Assembly: GCA_031273775.1 (NCBI GenBank)
Contig: JAISRF010000178.1
Location: forward strand, 1 to 14,581
DNA from: Oscillospiraceae bacterium
GTDB taxonomy: Bacteria; Bacillota; Clostridia; Oscillospirales; Acutalibacteraceae
Direction: 5' to 3'
DNA: 14,581 nucleotides
Positions within the stretch are counted from its first letter, which is position 1; each line of letters opens with the position of its first letter. The notes under the pieces were generated by a model, which worked only from the letters and a program-made list of their open reading frames with translations, did not search any database and was not told where the DNA came from. Shown here in pieces: positions 13,006-14,581 of this stretch. Made by a program: the position numbers and the translations under genes.

Positions 13006-14229
13006 ATGATGCAAAAGGTAATAGCAAAGACCGTATTTTGGACAAATGAAGACAAGGCGCCCGTGCAGTTCCCGTGGCTGGACAGCCGGGTCAGCTGCGA
13101 AATAGCCATCATCGGCGGTGGGATCGCGGGGGCATTGGCGGCGCTGCGTTTCGCGGAAAACGGCATTGATGTGCTACTGGTTTCGGAATCGCCAATCGGG
13201 TTCGGCGCTACCGCCGCCGCGCCCGGTGTGATTTCCTGCCAATTAGACGGTGGACTGGCGGGGCTTGCGGACAAAATAGGAATGGATAACGCGGTAAAAG
13301 TATTCGAAATGTGCACCCAAAGTATAGCGAATGTTGACGAGTTGTGTTCGTCTTTGGAAACGGACACTGGTTTTACACGCCGCGACAGCCTTGTATACAC
13401 CGCCCGCCTCGTGATGTCGGAGGCTATGAAAAAGGAGTATCTTGCGCGGCGGCACAACGGCTTCGACGTGGAGCTTTTAGAACAGGCTAAGGCGCGCGAC
13501 CGGTTTTCCTTTAACATTCAAATGGGAATTTTGACACGTGACGGTGCGGCGGAATGCGACCCGTACAAGCTGACCCACGCCGTGGCGAAGGCCGCGACCG
13601 AGCAGGGGGCTCGAATCTACGAAAATACCAGTGTAACGGAAATTCTCTGCGAAAACAGCGGATACCGCATAACGACCGAAAATGGCAAAACCGTGGACGC
13701 AAACAAAGTGATTTTCGCGACCGGACTTGAAAACGCGCATCAACTTTCCGGGCTAGCTTCGGTCAAAACCACCTTTACCGTTGTGACCGCACCAGTGTCT
13801 GCCATTTCCGGGTGGCACAATTCAGCGGTTATCACCTCGGCGGATTACCCATATATCCGTCTGCGCACCACGCCGGACAATCGCGTTGTGATTAACGGGC
13901 TGGAAAGCGGCTTCCCCGGCGGCTTTGTGGGTGAGCTTTTGCCCCGTCAACAGCTGTATGACAAAAAATTTGCCGAGCTGGAAAGTCGTCTCATCGAAAT
14001 GTTCCCCGCCATACACGGCATTACGCCGGAGTTTGCCTATTGCGGAGAAACGACCAAGACCGTCGATTCCCTGCCGGTGATTGGTGAGGCGGACGAAAAT
14101 GGGCTTTATTATGCACTATGCGCCGGTGAAAACGGCATTGCTTTTGCCGATATCGCCGCAACCATGCTGGTGGCGCATTACAAAGGCGAAACTCACCCGG
14201 ATATGGAGCTGTTCTCACCCAACAGGTAA
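13006..14229 (+). CDS. FAD-dependent oxidoreductase of the DAO (D-amino acid oxidase-like) family
   Basis: A 407-aa flavoprotein. The dinucleotide-binding motif CEIAIIGGGIAGALAALRFA (31-50) includes GGGIAG at 37-42, and an Asn/Thr/Ala-rich FAD-contact region (GFGATAAAPGV) follows at 65-75. Late motifs CGETTKTVDSLPVIG (346-360) and ALCAGENGIAFADIAA (370-385) match the C-terminal FAD-binding signatures of DAO-family enzymes such as gamma-glutamylputrescine oxidase-like and YurR/OrdL-like proteins. These oxidise amines or amino acids. The ATG at 13006 has AGGAG (12993-12997) 8 nt upstream; a TTG at 12985 would add seven residues upstream of that site and is rejected. It stands alone, converging on the small ORF to its right. 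The substrate cannot be told from sequence; length is normal and no motif seems lost. Confidence 0.9.
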   Translation: MMQKVIAKTVFWTNEDKAPVQFPWLDSRVSCEIAIIGGGIAGALAALRFAENGIDVLLVSESPIGFGATAAAPGVISCQLDGGLAGLADKIGMDNAVKVFEMCTQSIANVDELCSSLETDTGFTRRDSLVYTARLVMSEAMKKEYLARRHNGFDVELLEQAKARDRFSFNIQMGILTRDGAAECDPYKLTHAVAKAATEQGARIYENTSVTEILCENSGYRITTENGKTVDANKVIFATGLENAHQLSGLASVKTTFTVVTAPVSAISGWHNSAVITSADYPYIRLRTTPDNRVVINGLESGFPGGFVGELLPRQQLYDKKFAELESRLIEMFPAIHGITPEFAYCGETTKTVDSLPVIGEADENGLYYALCAGENGIAFADIAATMLVAHYKGETHPDMELFSPNR

Positions 14230-14257
14230 GGGTTCACGTCTGGGTTATTGAGTTCCT

Positions 14258-14455
14258 TTATATAATATTTCGTAGCTGTATCGCTTCACGCTTGCTCATT
14301 GCCGCTCGCGCGGTCACCACTGTATCAACATTCAGTCTGCAAAGCTGCCGCCGGATGTCTTCCCTTGGCTCGCCCGCGGCGTACCGCTGTGAAAGACCTT
14401 CGCGAACCCGCGCCCGCCTTTCCTCATGTTCGTCAAGCATATTGTAACTATTCAT
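14258..14455 (-). CDS. Small Arg/Glu-rich hypothetical protein (65 aa)
   Basis: A 65-residue frame from ATG 14455 to TAA 14258. The sequence is helical and strongly charged (EHEERRARVREGLSQRYAAG, then RREDI-like segments and MSKREAIQLRNII) with no membrane segment and no family I recognise. Composition looks protein-like rather than random. It lies 28 bp from the convergent oxidoreductase. There is no convincing Shine-Dalgarno; instead a promoter-like TTGAAC-18-TAATAT (14490-14461) sits so close that transcription would start at about the ATG, suggesting a leaderless mRNA or a wrong start. It may be a regulator-like or DNA-associated small protein, but this is a guess. Confidence 0.5.
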   Translation of the reverse strand: MNSYNMLDEHEERRARVREGLSQRYAAGEPREDIRRQLCRLNVDTVVTARAAMSKREAIQLRNII

Positions 14456-14460
14456 GGTGT

Positions 14461-14490
14461 ATATTATGTCCCAAAATCTTTTTTGTTCAA
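14461..14490 (-). promoter_or_regulatory. Candidate promoter for the 65-aa ORF
   Basis: On the minus strand, TTGAAC (14490-14485) and TAATAT (14466-14461) are separated by 18 bp. A TTGACA lies 8 bp further upstream (14498-14493) but is too far from the -10. The predicted start falls at about 14454, on the ATG. Confidence 0.4.
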
Positions 14491-14533
14491 CTTGTCAAAA
14501 TTAACCTGCAAACCGTCTTTTTGAAAAAAAACC

Positions 14534-14562
14534 TTGCAATTATCGCTCAAAACGGTTAAAAT
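14534..14562 (+). promoter_or_regulatory. Candidate SigA promoter reading out of the right edge
   Basis: TTGCAA (14534-14539) and TAAAAT (14557-14562) with a 17-bp spacer in an A/T-rich stretch. No gene follows within the last 19 bases. The gap 14456-14533 holds only the upstream part of the opposing promoter and A/T-rich sequence. Confidence 0.4.
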
Positions 14563-14581
14563 ATTAACAAATCAAATGAAG

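Noticed and set aside
1..14581. CRISPR arrays, tRNA or rRNA genes, insertion sequences, prophage
   Set aside because: No regularly spaced repeats, no cloverleaf-like or rRNA-like sequence, and no transposase, integrase or phage structural frame was seen on either strand by eye.

Overview
The window looks like a chromosomal segment of an endospore-forming Firmicute of class Clostridia, possibly Oscillospirales/Ruminococcaceae-like. This rests on an intact 26-residue SpoVM-like gene, a CdaA/CdaR pair, class I (iron-sulfur) fumarase, several SigA-type promoters with TTGNNN/TATAAT boxes, strong GGAGG-type ribosome binding sites and Gram-positive transporter types. The taxonomic placement is inference. 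No tRNA, rRNA, CRISPR array, phage gene or transposase was seen.

Layout. (1) Positions 1-5083, minus strand: one envelope-stress-like operon with an extended -10 promoter, in transcription order OmpR-type response regulator, HAMP histidine kinase, membrane-anchored HtrA-like protease with a long Pro/Gln-rich cytoplasmic tail, BceA-like ABC ATPase, and the start of a BceB/FtsX-type permease that runs off the left edge. (2) Positions 5221-8434, plus strand, divergent from (1): a second ABC module made of a single-pass extracytoplasmic protein, a BcrA/NatA-like ATPase and a permease with a roughly 240-residue extracytoplasmic insert, with start/stop overlaps. (3) A short palindromic element, then the alpha subunit of class I fumarase without its usual adjacent beta partner. 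(4) Positions 9354-9885: a promoter, an unannotated 50-aa hydrophobic protein, spoVM and a strong terminator. (5) Positions 10007-12312, minus strand: cdaA-cdaR (c-di-AMP synthesis and its membrane regulator), without glmM next to it, preceded by a promoter and a leader with competing inverted repeats. (6) Positions 12321-12980: a gene-poor stretch holding what reads as a broken N-terminal piece of a secreted wall-associated/RHS-type protein. (7) Positions 13006-14229: a DAO-family FAD oxidoreductase. (8) The right end: a probable small Arg-rich ORF on the minus strand and a candidate promoter pointing out of the window.

Taken together, much of the segment concerns the cell envelope: stress sensing and protein quality control (RR-HK-HtrA), peptide-type ABC transporters, c-di-AMP homeostasis and spore-coat anchoring. 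The most interesting new material is the small-protein/spoVM unit, the linkage of HtrA to a Bce-type transporter under one two-component system, the divergent three-gene transporter, and the possible RNA switch in front of cdaA. No clearly new defence or mobile system was found.
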